64,000 bases of DNA from Pseudolabrys sp. Root1462 (GTDB lineage Bacteria > Pseudomonadota > Alphaproteobacteria > Rhizobiales > Xanthobacteraceae). Positions 52,935-62,290 of this stretch are shown here, piece after piece. Made by a program: the position numbers and the translations under genes. How positions within the stretch are numbered: position 1 is the first letter of the stretch; every line of letters begins with the position of its first letter. Below the pieces are notes generated by a model. The model worked only from the letters and a program-made list of their open reading frames with translations. It was not told the origin of the DNA and ran no database searches. The stretch lies in NCBI RefSeq assembly GCF_001426945.1, contig NZ_LMFS01000001.1, forward strand, positions 3,098,386-3,162,385, given 5' to 3'.

Positions 52935-53008
52935 GGCCTCCTCCCAGCGTCTTCTTGTTCCAAGACGTTTGCCCTATACTACGCACAAACCGATAGCGGA
53001 GGAATGTC

Positions 53009-53473
53009 ATGGCCCTCAGCAGCGCAGCGCTGACGATGCTCGACAAGGCACCCGAGACCAAGACCACCTTGCAATGGACTCCGGACATCGCCGCCGAGTT
53101 CGAAGAAGAAGCCGCAACGCCCAATCCCTGCGTCGGTTCGACGCTGCTGTCGGAAAATGCGCGCACGCGCGTCTGGATCATCCGGCTCGCGCCGGGCGAG
53201 CGCTTCGGTTTTCACCGCCACGTGCTCGATTATTTCTGGACCTCTATCAGCGGGGGGCGCGGTCGTCAGCACGTGAGCGACGGCACGACGGTGGAGTACA
53301 CCTATGAGCCGGGCGAGACGCGGCACGAGAGCTACGCCAAGGGCGCCTACAAGGTGCACGACCTGCAGAATATCGGCGACGAGGATATGATCTTCATGAC
53401 CGTCGAATTCAAAGACTCGGCCAATGCGCCGCTGCCGTTGCCGGAGGGCCTTCGCCCACAGGCCGCGGCCTGA
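53009..53473 (+). CDS. Cupin-domain protein
   Basis: The 154-residue protein has a double-stranded beta-helix core with a His pair in FGFHRHVLDYFW and conserved Pro/Gly turns later (YTYEPGETRHESYAKGAYKV), typical of small cupins that bind a metal and act as isomerases, dioxygenases or binding proteins. It lies between the FAD monooxygenase and the Liv-type transporter, suggesting a shared pathway. No reaction can be assigned. Confidence 0.85.
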   Translation: MALSSAALTMLDKAPETKTTLQWTPDIAAEFEEEAATPNPCVGSTLLSENARTRVWIIRLAPGERFGFHRHVLDYFWTSISGGRGRQHVSDGTTVEYTYEPGETRHESYAKGAYKVHDLQNIGDEDMIFMTVEFKDSANAPLPLPEGLRPQAAA

Positions 53474-53806
53474 CGCAGCGACCGCTACGGTGGGCGGGGC
53501 GGCGCGACATTGCATCGCGACGCGGGGAAAGCATTGCCCTGCCCGATCAATAGGCTAGCCAAGCCGCCGGGGTTCCTGCACACTGCCTCTCAAGGACGGA
53601 CGTCAGGCCTCAGGACCTCGCGCACCGCCCGAAAAAAAGACCGCGAGGTAACGACCTTCGCGACGCAAGAAACCTGGGGAGGTTAAATGCCGGCTCATCG
53701 CAGCCCTTCGTTGCAGGAACGGAGCCCGCGCGCCGAAAACGGCGCGGCGCATGGCCGCATCTAGCGCCGCCGCGATGAACGACCGCTCCCGTCCGTTGGC
53801 GTTTCC
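53474..53806. other. 333-bp intergenic region before the Liv transporter operon
   Basis: No gene is supported. The region must contain the promoter of the livHMGF operon and any terminator of the cupin gene. I saw no clear palindrome or conserved regulator site, apart from AGCCGCCGGGG/CCTCAGGACC-type GC-rich sequence. An antisense frame on - is a shadow. Confidence 0.4.
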
Positions 53807-54676
53807 ATGCAATTCGATCTCCTGATCAATGCCATCATCGCCGGCTTGATGCTCGGCGCTTTCTATGCCGCGGTGACGGCCGGCATTTCGATCTCGTTCG
53901 GCATGCTCGATATCGTCAATATCGCGCATCCGGGCTTCATCGTCCTCGGCTCCTACATCGCCTATATCGTCAACGCGCAGTTCGGCATCGACCCGATCGT
54001 GATCGCCATCCTGGCTTTGCCGGTGTTCTACGCCTTCGGCGCGCTCATATACGGCATCTACTTCCAGTCGTTCGAAAAACGCGGCCAGGACTCGATGCGC
54101 GGCCTCGCCTTCTTCTTCGGGCTCCTGTTCGTCACCGAAGTGGGCCTGATCGTCGCCTTCGGCGTCGACTACCGCTCGGTCACCACGTCCTATGTCGGCG
54201 GCAGCGTCAATATCGGGCCGATGGAATTCCCGCTGCGCATGCTGGTGCCGGCCATCGTGTCGCTGGCGATGTTCGCGGCGCTGCAATTGTTCATGACGCG
54301 GACCTTCATCGGCCGCGCCGTCATGGCCGTGTCGCAGGATCCGCAGGCGCTCGAACTGATGGCGGTCGATCCGACACGCATCAAGCGCATCGCTTTCTCC
54401 CTGTCGATGGCGACCTGCGCCATGGCCGGCGCTTTCCTGATCGTCATCCAGCCGGTGTTGCCGTCGTCGGGCCGCGAATATATCGGCCGCGTCTTCGCCG
54501 TCTGCGTCCTCGGCGGACTGGGCAGCCTTCCGGGCACGCTCATCGCGGCTCTGCTCATCGGCGTCATCGAAAGCATCGTTACGACCTTCTACGGTCCGTC
54601 CTGGGCGCCGGCGGTGTCCTTCGGGCTGCTGTTGCTCACCCTGGCCGTACGGCCCTCCGGATTGCTGGGTCGCTGA
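53807..54676 (+). CDS. livH: Branched-chain amino acid-type ABC transporter permease, LivH-like
   Basis: The 289-residue integral membrane protein has eight to nine predicted helices and the LivH signature (GMLDIVNIAHPGFIVLGSYI; LGGLGSLPGTLIAALLIGVIES). It forms the permease pair with the next gene, whose ATG follows its stop directly. These transporters (hydrophobic amino acid uptake family) import branched-chain amino acids, amides, urea or aromatics; the ligand is set by the binding protein at 57297-58583. Confidence 0.93.
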   Translation: MQFDLLINAIIAGLMLGAFYAAVTAGISISFGMLDIVNIAHPGFIVLGSYIAYIVNAQFGIDPIVIAILALPVFYAFGALIYGIYFQSFEKRGQDSMRGLAFFFGLLFVTEVGLIVAFGVDYRSVTTSYVGGSVNIGPMEFPLRMLVPAIVSLAMFAALQLFMTRTFIGRAVMAVSQDPQALELMAVDPTRIKRIAFSLSMATCAMAGAFLIVIQPVLPSSGREYIGRVFAVCVLGGLGSLPGTLIAALLIGVIESIVTTFYGPSWAPAVSFGLLLLTLAVRPSGLLGR

Positions 54677-55681
54677 ATGCGCACGCCCCTGTTCACCCTC
54701 GTCATGCTGGCGGTCGCGGCGGCGCTTTACCTGTCATTCCGCTTCGTCGGCAACGACTACCTGTTCTTCCTCGGCTACGTCGTGCTGCAATATGTCGTCA
54801 TCGCCACCGCCTGGAACATCCTCGGCGGCTATTGCGGCTATGTGAATTTCGGCAGCGCCGGCTTCTTCGCCATCGGCGTCTATTCGACCATCTTCTTTTA
54901 CAATATCGGCCAGGCGCCGGAGGAGGTGTTTCCGGAATTCCTGCTGACGCCGATGAAGTGGATCTTCCCCCTGCCGTTGCCGGTGCTGATCGTGCTCGGC
55001 GGGGTTTTCGCCGGCCTGATTGGGCTCGGTATGGGCTATCTCACTTTGCGGCTGCGCGGCGTGTTCTTCGCCATCGCCACGCTGGCGCTCGCCGTCGTGC
55101 TGGAGACCTTCATCGTCAACTGGTCCTTCGTCGGCGGCTCGCGCGGCGCCTATGTCATTCCGCCGGAGAACATTCCGGTGTTCGGTCCCTTCATCCAGTA
55201 CTTGTTCGTGCTGATGCTGCTCCTGGCCGTCGCCTCGGTGGTCGCCGCCCGCCTGATCGAGCGCTCGCGCCTCGGCATCGGTTTCGCCACCATTCGCGAC
55301 GATGAGCTGGCGGCGGAGACCTCCGGCGTGCCGACCTTGCGGCTCAAGCTGATTGCCACCGTGCTGTCCGGCGCCCTGTTCGGCATGGCCGGCGCGCCGT
55401 TCCCGTTCTACATCGGCTATGTCGAGCCGAATTCGGCCTTCAACCTGTCTTATGCGGTGAATGCGATCGCGATGCCGATGATCGGCGGCACGACCTCTTG
55501 GGTCGGACCGATGATCGGCGCGCTGATCCTGTCGACGCTGCAACAGGTCGTCACCGTCACCATCTCGTCGGCAGTCAATCTGCTGATCACCGGCCTGCTG
55601 CTGATCGGTTTCGTCATTCTGGCGCCGAACGGCCTGATCGGCTTGTGGCACGACTGGACCGGGCGAAGGAGCAAGTCATGA
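54677..55681 (+). CDS. livM: Branched-chain amino acid-type ABC transporter permease, LivM-like
   Basis: The 334-residue second permease carries the LivM signature (VATAWNILGGYCGYVNFGSAGF; ATIRDDELAAETSGV) and ~9 transmembrane helices. Its stop overlaps the start of the livG gene as ATGA, showing translational coupling. Confidence 0.94.
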   Translation: MRTPLFTLVMLAVAAALYLSFRFVGNDYLFFLGYVVLQYVVIATAWNILGGYCGYVNFGSAGFFAIGVYSTIFFYNIGQAPEEVFPEFLLTPMKWIFPLPLPVLIVLGGVFAGLIGLGMGYLTLRLRGVFFAIATLALAVVLETFIVNWSFVGGSRGAYVIPPENIPVFGPFIQYLFVLMLLLAVASVVAARLIERSRLGIGFATIRDDELAAETSGVPTLRLKLIATVLSGALFGMAGAPFPFYIGYVEPNSAFNLSYAVNAIAMPMIGGTTSWVGPMIGALILSTLQQVVTVTISSAVNLLITGLLLIGFVILAPNGLIGLWHDWTGRRSKS

Positions 55682-56463
55682 GCCAGATCATGGGCCAGCC
55701 GGTGACCGAAGTCGTTGACGACGATATCGCCGCGCCGCTGCTCGGCATCGATCAGCTCGGCAAGCGCTTCGGCGGCTTCGTCGCTCTCGACACCGTCGAT
55801 CTTTCGGTGCCGACGGGCCAGCGCCTCGGCCTCATCGGACCCAACGGCTCGGGCAAGAGCACGCTGGTCAATTGCATCAGCGGCACGCTGCAGAATGAAA
55901 CCGGCAGCGTCCGCTTCAACGGCCAGCGTGTCGATGGCATGCCGCCGCATCAGCGCGCACGGCTCGGCCTCGCCCGCAGCTTCCAGTTGCCGCGGCCGTT
56001 CCGCAGCATGACGGTTGCCGAAAACATCCGCGTGCCCCTGCTCTACACCGTCGGCGCCCGCCACGGCGTCCATCTGACGCAAAGCGAACTGGAAGACCGC
56101 TGCCTCGAAGTCTTGAGCCTGGTCGCCCTGCAGGACAAGGCGCGCAAAAGCCCGCTCGACCTCACCCAGGTCGAGATGCGAAAGCTCGAACTCGCCCGCG
56201 CCATGGCCGCCGAGCCCAAGCTGCTGATCGCCGATGAATCGATGGCCGGCCTGTCGCACTCCGAAGTGGAGGACATCGTGGCGCTGCTGATCCGGCTCAA
56301 TCAACGGGGCATCACCATCATCATGATCGAGCACATCATGCGCGCCGTGATGGCCTTCTCGCAGCGCCTGGTCGTGCTGGTCTCCGGCCGCAAGGTCGCC
56401 GACGGCGCGCCCGAGGACGTGATCAAGGACAAGGATGTCGTGGGAGCCTACCTTGGCACCTGA
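55678..56463 (+). CDS. livG: ABC transporter ATP-binding protein, LivG-like
   Basis: The 261-residue ATPase has Walker A GPNGSGKST, the signature LDLTQVEMRKLELARAMA (LSGGQ-like variant, here LDLTQVEMR), Walker B LLIADE, and the H-loop IMIEH. The signature motif departs from LSGGQ and Walker B ends in ADES, both as seen in some LivG proteins. A 20-residue N-terminal extension precedes the fold. It overlaps livM by 4 bp and livF by 29 bp. Confidence 0.9.
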   Translation: MSQIMGQPVTEVVDDDIAAPLLGIDQLGKRFGGFVALDTVDLSVPTGQRLGLIGPNGSGKSTLVNCISGTLQNETGSVRFNGQRVDGMPPHQRARLGLARSFQLPRPFRSMTVAENIRVPLLYTVGARHGVHLTQSELEDRCLEVLSLVALQDKARKSPLDLTQVEMRKLELARAMAAEPKLLIADESMAGLSHSEVEDIVALLIRLNQRGITIIMIEHIMRAVMAFSQRLVVLVSGRKVADGAPEDVIKDKDVVGAYLGT

Positions 56464-57217
56464 TCTGGCACCGGCTCTGGCCCACGACGCCAACAGCATC
56501 GCGATCGAAGGCATCGATGCCGGCTACGGCCTCGTGCGGGTGCTGGAGGATGTCTCGCTTAAGGTGCGCTCCGGCGAAACCGTGGCGCTGCTCGGCACCA
56601 ACGGCAACGGCAAGAGCACCCTGATGAAATGCATCATGGGCTGGGTGCGGCCGACTAAGGGCCGCATCGTCGCAGAAATCGATGGCGAGCGGCATGACCT
56701 CACCCAACTGACGACGACGCAGATCGTCGATCTCGGCATTGCGCTGGTGCCGGAGGGCCGCCGCCTGTTCCCGCGCCAGACCGTCGAGGAAAACCTGTTG
56801 CTCGGTGCCAGCCGCCCCAAGGCGCGCGCGCACATCAAGACCAATCTCGATTTCTGTTTCGAGACCTTCCCGCGGCTGGCCGAGCGCCGCCACCAACTGG
56901 CGGGCTCGATGTCCGGCGGCGAGCAGCAGATGCTGGCGCTGGCGCGCGCCCTGATGATCAATCCGCGCATTCTTCTGGTCGACGAGCCGTCGGTCGGGCT
57001 GTCGCCGCTGCTGGTCGGCCGCACCATCGACGCCATCAAGACGCTGAAGGAGCACTTCAAGCTGACGGTGCTGATGGCCGAACAGAATTTCACGCAGGCC
57101 TTGCGCATTGCCGACCGCGGCTATGTCATCGTCCACGGCCGCATCGAGTTCGAGGGCAATTCGGCGGACGAACTCAACAACAACGACCTGATCCGGCAGT
57201 TTTATCTCGGGGTGTGA
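56435..57217 (+). CDS. livF: ABC transporter ATP-binding protein, LivF-like
   Basis: The 260-residue ATPase has Walker A GTNGNGKST, the signature SMSGGEQQMLALARAL, Walker B ILLVDEPS, and the H-loop region LMAEQNF. It completes the transporter HMGF with the two permeases and LivG. A 29-bp overlap with livG and a 57241-57271 terminator mark the end of the operon. Confidence 0.95.
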   Translation: MSWEPTLAPDLAPALAHDANSIAIEGIDAGYGLVRVLEDVSLKVRSGETVALLGTNGNGKSTLMKCIMGWVRPTKGRIVAEIDGERHDLTQLTTTQIVDLGIALVPEGRRLFPRQTVEENLLLGASRPKARAHIKTNLDFCFETFPRLAERRHQLAGSMSGGEQQMLALARALMINPRILLVDEPSVGLSPLLVGRTIDAIKTLKEHFKLTVLMAEQNFTQALRIADRGYVIVHGRIEFEGNSADELNNNDLIRQFYLGV

Positions 57218-57240
57218 GAACGCTCCGAGGCGATGAATGA

Positions 57241-57271
57241 AAAAACGCCGCGGATTTCTCCGCGGCGTTTT
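57241..57271. terminator. Bidirectional terminator between livF and the binding-protein gene
   Basis: AAAACGCCGCGGA (57242-57254) pairs with TCCGCGGCGTTTT (57259-57271) around a four-base loop, flanked by A on one side and T on the other, so it can end transcripts from both convergent genes. Confidence 0.9.
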
Positions 57272-57296
57272 CATCGGCAACCGGACGAACCGGCGA

Positions 57297-58583
57297 TTAC
57301 TTCGTCATCGCCTTGTCGTACGGGTAGATCAGCTTGCCGGTGGCCAGATTCGGCGGATCGATCACGGTCTGGTAGCTCATGCCGCGCCAGGTATCGAGGT
57401 TCGCCGCGTCGGTGATGCCGTGATACTGTACGGTCATCATGCGATCCTCGGCCCATTCGCCCTTGTTGCCGAACTTAATCGGACCCATCACGGTCTTGAT
57501 CGTCGACTTCTTCAGGAAGTCGGCGATCTTGTTATCGTCGAGGCTCTTGGAACCCTTGACGCCGGCTTCGAGCACCTGCATCTGGGCAAAGCCCCAGCCG
57601 CCGAGATAGTAGCCGAGAGGATCGACGCCAGCGGCGCCGGCCTTGGCCTGATAGTCCTTGAAGAAGGCTTCGGTGCCGTCATACATCTGCTTCTTATCCG
57701 GCACCCACGTCTCGTAGTTGACGATGCCGTTGAGCTTGCCTTTCAGCTTGTCCTTGAACACCGTCGCCTGCAGGCCGACCATCGCGCCGCCCATCATCTT
57801 CGGCGTCAAACCGACCTCGTGCGCGGCCAGCACCATGCCGATCGAGTCGAGCGGATAGGAGCAGATCATCACCAGGTCCGGACTCTCCGCCTTCACGGCG
57901 CGGACGATCGGCGCGAAGTCGGTGGTCTTCGGCGGCGGCGGATAAGCCTTGTCGTAAACGATCTTGAGGCCGAGCTTCTTGGCCGTGTTGCGCGCGCCGT
58001 CGCAGGCGTTCTGCGAGAATTCCGCGTCGGCATAGGTCAGCGCGATCGTTTGCGGCTTCGGCGACTGCTTCATCGCCGCGTTGAAGTAGCCCTGGGTGAA
58101 GGAGCCCTTGGTGTCCTGCCCCGTCGGGATGATCGCGAAATATTTTCCGTACTTGAACTTGTCGTTGATATCGAGACCGAACAGGCTGACGAAGGTCTTG
58201 CCTTTGCGGATCACGACCGGCATGGCCGGCGCGATCTGGTTCGAGGCGTAGCCCGACACCACGAGATCGACCTTATCGACGTCGAGCAGCTTGGTGTAGA
58301 TGCCCGGCACTTCGGAGGCCTGGCTCTTGTCGTCGTAGTATTTCAGCTCGACTTTCTTGCCGAGCAGGCCGCCGGCTTTGTTGACCTGATCGGCCCAGAT
58401 TTCCATGCCCAGCAACGCCTGTTTGCCGTTCGGCGCCAGGAAGCCGGTGAGCGATTGTGAGAACCCGATCTTGATGGTGTCTTGCGCGTTCGCTGGCGAC
58501 GCGCTGAGCGTAGCCGCCGCGGCGAGCGTGAGGCTCACACCCGCGATCAAGGCAAGCTTCCGCGATTTGAGGCTTTGCAGCAT
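57297..58583 (-). CDS. livJ: Periplasmic branched-chain-type amino acid binding protein, LivJ-like
   Basis: The 428-residue protein has a signal peptide (about 1-33, ending SPANAQDTIK) and the Leu/Ile/Val-binding fold: IKIGFSQSLTGFLAPNGKQ, LVVSGYASNQIAPAMPV, and ASAPDLVMICSY-type segments. It is convergent with livHMGF and read from its own promoter in the region shared with the cyclase gene. It likely fixes the transporter's ligand; homologues bind amides, aromatics and amino acids alike. Confidence 0.93.
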   Translation of the reverse strand: MLQSLKSRKLALIAGVSLTLAAAATLSASPANAQDTIKIGFSQSLTGFLAPNGKQALLGMEIWADQVNKAGGLLGKKVELKYYDDKSQASEVPGIYTKLLDVDKVDLVVSGYASNQIAPAMPVVIRKGKTFVSLFGLDINDKFKYGKYFAIIPTGQDTKGSFTQGYFNAAMKQSPKPQTIALTYADAEFSQNACDGARNTAKKLGLKIVYDKAYPPPPKTTDFAPIVRAVKAESPDLVMICSYPLDSIGMVLAAHEVGLTPKMMGGAMVGLQATVFKDKLKGKLNGIVNYETWVPDKKQMYDGTEAFFKDYQAKAGAAGVDPLGYYLGGWGFAQMQVLEAGVKGSKSLDDNKIADFLKKSTIKTVMGPIKFGNKGEWAEDRMMTVQYHGITDAANLDTWRGMSYQTVIDPPNLATGKLIYPYDKAMTK

Positions 58584-58803
58584 CCATATCCCTCCCGATT
58601 GATATTGGTTTTATTAGGTCGCCCGATAATGCCAGCGACCGGCGTTACGGTCCACTGTGGTTTGCAAGACCATGTATGCGCGCCTGGTGGGCAGATGCCC
58701 GCATTCCGATGTTGCACCGCACGCTGCGTGCGGCGAGAGTTGCGCCCGGCGGCCCCGTCTTCAATGATGGCCGCCCTCGCAAGAAGGATGGAGTGCGCTC
58801 GGT

Positions 58804-59580
58804 ATGCCGCGTCAGGTCATCGATATTTCAGTGCCGCTGGAAAACGACGTGGCCGCCGATCCGCCGGGCTACGGGCCGAAGATCGAATACCTCGATCATC
58901 AGGCGACCGCCGCCGACATTCTCAAGTTCTTCCCCGGCCTCAAGAAGGAAGACCTGCCAGACGGCGAAGGCTGGGGCTTCGAGTGGGTTCGGTTGTCCAC
59001 CCACTGCACGACACATCTCGACGCGCCCTATCATTTTGCTTCGACCATGAGCCACGGCCAGCGGGCCCTGACCATCGACGAGGTGCCGCTCGACTGGTGC
59101 TTCCAGCAAGGCGTCAAGCTCGACTTCCGCCATTTTGCCGATGGCTACGTGGCGACGGCCGCCGACGTTGAAGCCGAACTCGAACGCATCGGCCACAAAT
59201 TGTCCCCGCTCGACATCGTCGTGGTGAACACCTCCGCCGGCGCGGCCTACGGTCAGCCGGACTACGTCATGAAGGGCTGCGGCATGGGCCGCGAGGCCAC
59301 GATGTATCTGCTGGAGCGCGGCGTTCGCGTCACCGGAACGGACGGCTGGAGCTGGGACGCGCCTTTCTTCTTCACGATGAAAAAATATGCCGAGACCCGC
59401 GACGCCTCCCTGATCTGGGAAGGCCATCGAGCCGGCCGCGAGATCGGCTATTGCCACATCGAGAAGCTGCACAATCTCGAAGGCCTGCCGGCGACCGGCT
59501 TCATGGTGAGCTGTTTCCCGGTCAAGGTGCGCGGTGGTTCGGCCGGCTGGACCCGGGCTGTGGCGATCATTGACGGCTAA
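58804..59580 (+). CDS. Cyclase-family hydrolase (kynurenine formamidase/isatin hydrolase-like)
   Basis: The 258-residue protein belongs to the metal-dependent cyclase family, which opens cyclic amides and formamides. The metal motif reads [12 protein letters not shown] (H67, H71, D73, H77), with Thr replacing the usual Gly of HxGTHxDxPxH. It starts at 58804 and is followed after 44 bp by the amidohydrolase, likely in one operon. Predicted role: ring opening of an imported cyclic amide; substrate unproven. Confidence 0.85.
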   Translation: MPRQVIDISVPLENDVAADPPGYGPKIEYLDHQATAADILKFFPGLKKEDLPDGEGWGFEWVRLSTHCTTHLDAPYHFASTMSHGQRALTIDEVPLDWCFQQGVKLDFRHFADGYVATAADVEAELERIGHKLSPLDIVVVNTSAGAAYGQPDYVMKGCGMGREATMYLLERGVRVTGTDGWSWDAPFFFTMKKYAETRDASLIWEGHRAGREIGYCHIEKLHNLEGLPATGFMVSCFPVKVRGGSAGWTRAVAIIDG

Positions 59581-59624
59581 GCAGCGCGACAAAGATTGTT
59601 CGCACCTTTACGATAGCCCCCGCC

Positions 59625-60888
59625 ATGCCAAGCCCTTCGTTGCCCAACCTCCGCATCGATCCTGAGCGCCTCTGGGGCGACCTGATGGAGACCGCCAAAA
59701 TCGGCGGCACTCCGAAAGGCGGCATTTGCCGGCTCACCCTCACTGAGCTCGATCGCCAGGTCCGCGACTGGTTCAAGGCGGCTGCCGAAAGTCTCGGCTG
59801 TACCGTCACCATCGACGACATGGGCACGATGTTTGCCCGTCGCCCCGGCCAGCGTAACGACGTCGCAGCGATCGCAATGGGCAGTCATCTCGACACGCAA
59901 CCGACCGGGGGGAAGTTCGATGGTGCTCTCGGCGTGCTGGCCGCGCTCGAGGCGCTCCGCGCGCTGCACCGGGCCCGGTTACGAGACCTTTGCGCCGATC
60001 GAGGTGGTGAACTGGACCAACGAGGAAGGCTCGCGTTTCACCCCGGCCATGATCGCCTCCGGCGTGTTCGGCGGCGCCTTCACCCGCGACTGGGCGGCAG
60101 CGCGGGCCGACCGCGCCGGGGTTACCTTCGGCGATGCGCTGGACCAGATCGGCTACCGCGGCACCGAGCGCTGCGGCGAGCATCCGCTGTCGGCATTCTT
60201 CGAAGTCCATATCGAGCAGGGCCCGTATCTCGAAGCCGAGAACAAGGACATCGGTGTCGTCACCGGCGTGCAGGCGATCCGTTGGTACGAAGCCACCTTC
60301 GTCGGCCAGGACAGCCACGCCGGCACCACGCCGATGCATCGCCGACGCGATGCACTGCGCGGCGCCGCCCGCCTCGTCGAGGACATCAACCGCATCGCGC
60401 TCGCTCACCCGGGCTCGGTCGGCACAGTCGGCCTGCTCGAAGTGAAACCCGGTTCGCCGAACGTCATACCCGGCGAAGTCTTTCTGACCATCGATGTGCG
60501 CGATCCGAGTTCGGACACGCTGGACCGTATCGAAGCCGACGTCATGCGTGCGGCGGAGGCGATCGGCGCCGCGCTCGGTCTCGAGGTCGCCGTGAAGACT
60601 ATCATCAACCAGCCGGCCGTGCATTTCGATGCGCAATGCATCGCCTCTGTGCGCGCCGCCGCGGCGGCGGCCGGCTTGTCGACCAAGGATCTGATGTCCG
60701 GCGCCGGGCATGACGCCGCCTATGTCGCGCGCGTCGCGCCGACCACGATGATCTTCGTGCCGTGCAAGGACGGCATCAGCCACAACGAAGCCGAATATTC
60801 GAGCAAGGAACAATGCGCCGCCGGCGCGCAGGTTTTGCTGCAAGCCGTGCTCGACTACGACCGCAAGCTGGCGGAGAAGTTGGGCTAA
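59625..60888 (+). pseudogene. M20-type N-carbamoyl amino acid / ureido amidohydrolase, frameshifted
   Basis: Two frames together encode an ~420-residue zinc hydrolase of the N-carbamoyl-L-amino acid hydrolase/allantoate amidohydrolase type. Frame 1 (from 59625) holds GSHLDTQPTGGKFDGALGVL (metal ligands) and stops fitting after ALHRA. Frame 2 takes over with GYETFAPIEVVNWTNEEGSRF, FFEVHIEQGPYLEAE and MSGAGHDAAYVAR and ends at 60888. Deleting one C in the run at 59974-59976 restores the full protein. It may be a sequencing error or a real inactivation. Confidence 0.85.
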
Positions 60889-60891
60889 CCC

Positions 60892-61491
60892 CTATACCGC
60901 TTCCTTGCGGGCATGCAGCGCCATGGCGATCAGCGCGATGCCGCCGAACAGCATATTGATGCCGACCAGCAGGCCAAGCGCCCACACCGCGGTGCTCGGC
61001 AGACCCATGAGCAACATTCCCGACAGCACGAGATCCACGATGCCGCTCGCCAGCATCCAGCCCCACTGGCCGGACAACTCGCGGCGATGATCGAGCGCAA
61101 AGAAGATCGAGGCGATGCCCTCGATCAGGAAGAACGCGATCAAAATGAGGGTCAGCGACAGCGCACCGGCAATGGGCTGCGCCAGGAGCCAACCGCCGGC
61201 CAGGATGGCCAAGGCTGCCGAGACCAGCGCCCACCAGAAGCCCGGCGCGTTACGCATCCAGAAGGTCGTGACCAGGCCGATCACGCCGCTCACCAGGAAC
61301 AGCCAACCGAACAAGATGGTCACCGCCAAAGTCGCCAGCGGCGGGATCAGGATGGCGATGGCGCCGAGGATGAGGAGCGCGATGCCCTCGCCCAGGTAAA
61401 GCTTCCAATGCTCATGGAGGGCTTTGACCACCGCACGCTGCATGGCGGCGACATCGGTGTTCGCGGACGGCGGCGGCAGATCGGTCGGCAT
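60892..61491 (-). CDS. HdeD-like inner-membrane protein
   Basis: The 199-residue protein has a soluble start (about 1-28) and six predicted transmembrane helices in three Gly/Leu-rich pairs, as in HdeD, an acid-resistance membrane protein of E. coli. ATG at 61491 is preceded by GGAG at six bases. It ends four bases after the amidohydrolase on the other strand. Any acid-stress role here is inferred by family only. Confidence 0.85.
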   Translation of the reverse strand: MPTDLPPPSANTDVAAMQRAVVKALHEHWKLYLGEGIALLILGAIAILIPPLATLAVTILFGWLFLVSGVIGLVTTFWMRNAPGFWWALVSAALAILAGGWLLAQPIAGALSLTLILIAFFLIEGIASIFFALDHRRELSGQWGWMLASGIVDLVLSGMLLMGLPSTAVWALGLLVGINMLFGGIALIAMALHARKEAV

Positions 61492-61568
61492 GACAGGCTC
61501 CGTTGACCAGTTGGGGGCGCTTCCCCGCCAGTAAAATAGCCCAATACCGGCGCCGAATACACCCGTGG

Positions 61569-62084
61569 TTATTTCTCGACCCAATCCCCGCACTTGGCCA
61601 CGTCACCCTGTCCGCCCCAGGGCATGATAGGCACGCTGGAGGTCGAATTCTTGGGCGAGCCTTCGATGATCCGGTCGCTATAGACCATATACACCAGTAC
61701 GTTGCGCTTGATGTCGCAGCCGCGGACGATCTGCATCTTCTTGAAGAACAGCGAGCGGCGCTGGCGGAAGACATCCTCGCCCTGCTCGAACTTGGCCTTG
61801 AATTTGATCGGGCCGATCTGCCGGCAGGCGAGCGAAATGTCCGAGACTTCCTCGGCGACGCCGATCCAGCCTTTGAACCCGCCGCGTTCCGGCACGGTGA
61901 AATGGCAGGCTACGCCCTCGACCTCGGGATCATCGAGCCCATAGGTCGCAAGTTTGTCGTTCGGCGTGAGCCATTTGAATACCGTGGACTTCTTGAAGAT
62001 CAGGTCCGGCTGGTCGGCGGCCACGGCCGCACCTTGCCCGAACACAAAAACTACCGCGAGAGCAGCCATGAAAAAACGAACCAC
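61569..62084 (-). CDS. creA: CreA-family periplasmic protein
   Basis: The 171-residue protein has a signal peptide (about 1-22; [12 protein letters not shown]) and the CreA pattern: [33 protein letters not shown] and [20 protein letters not shown], including conserved Cys residues. The start is a GTG at 62084 preceded by GGAGG, which gives a good signal peptide; a longer frame starting at 62192 lacks one. The function of CreA is unclear. Confidence 0.9.
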   Translation of the reverse strand: MVRFFMAALAVVFVFGQGAAVAADQPDLIFKKSTVFKWLTPNDKLATYGLDDPEVEGVACHFTVPERGGFKGWIGVAEEVSDISLACRQIGPIKFKAKFEQGEDVFRQRRSLFFKKMQIVRGCDIKRNVLVYMVYSDRIIEGSPKNSTSSVPIMPWGGQGDVAKCGDWVEK

Positions 62085-62290
62085 GGAATCCTCCACCGCC
62101 AGATACCCTGAAGCTAGATAGGAACTGCGAGCGCCGCCGGGAAGGAGCCGGTAACGGGGTCTCTGGCCTATTTTTATATACTGGTTTGCCATCGGCCCAC
62201 GTCATTCGAATTAACGCGCTCATAAATTGCAGGCCGTATTTATTGCCGACCAGCAGCACCGATTCGTATTTCCAGCGGCCAGAGTTTGTC

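Noticed and set aside
57237-58460. A 407-codon open frame on the + strand
   Set aside because: Antisense of the binding-protein gene livJ; begins in the terminator.
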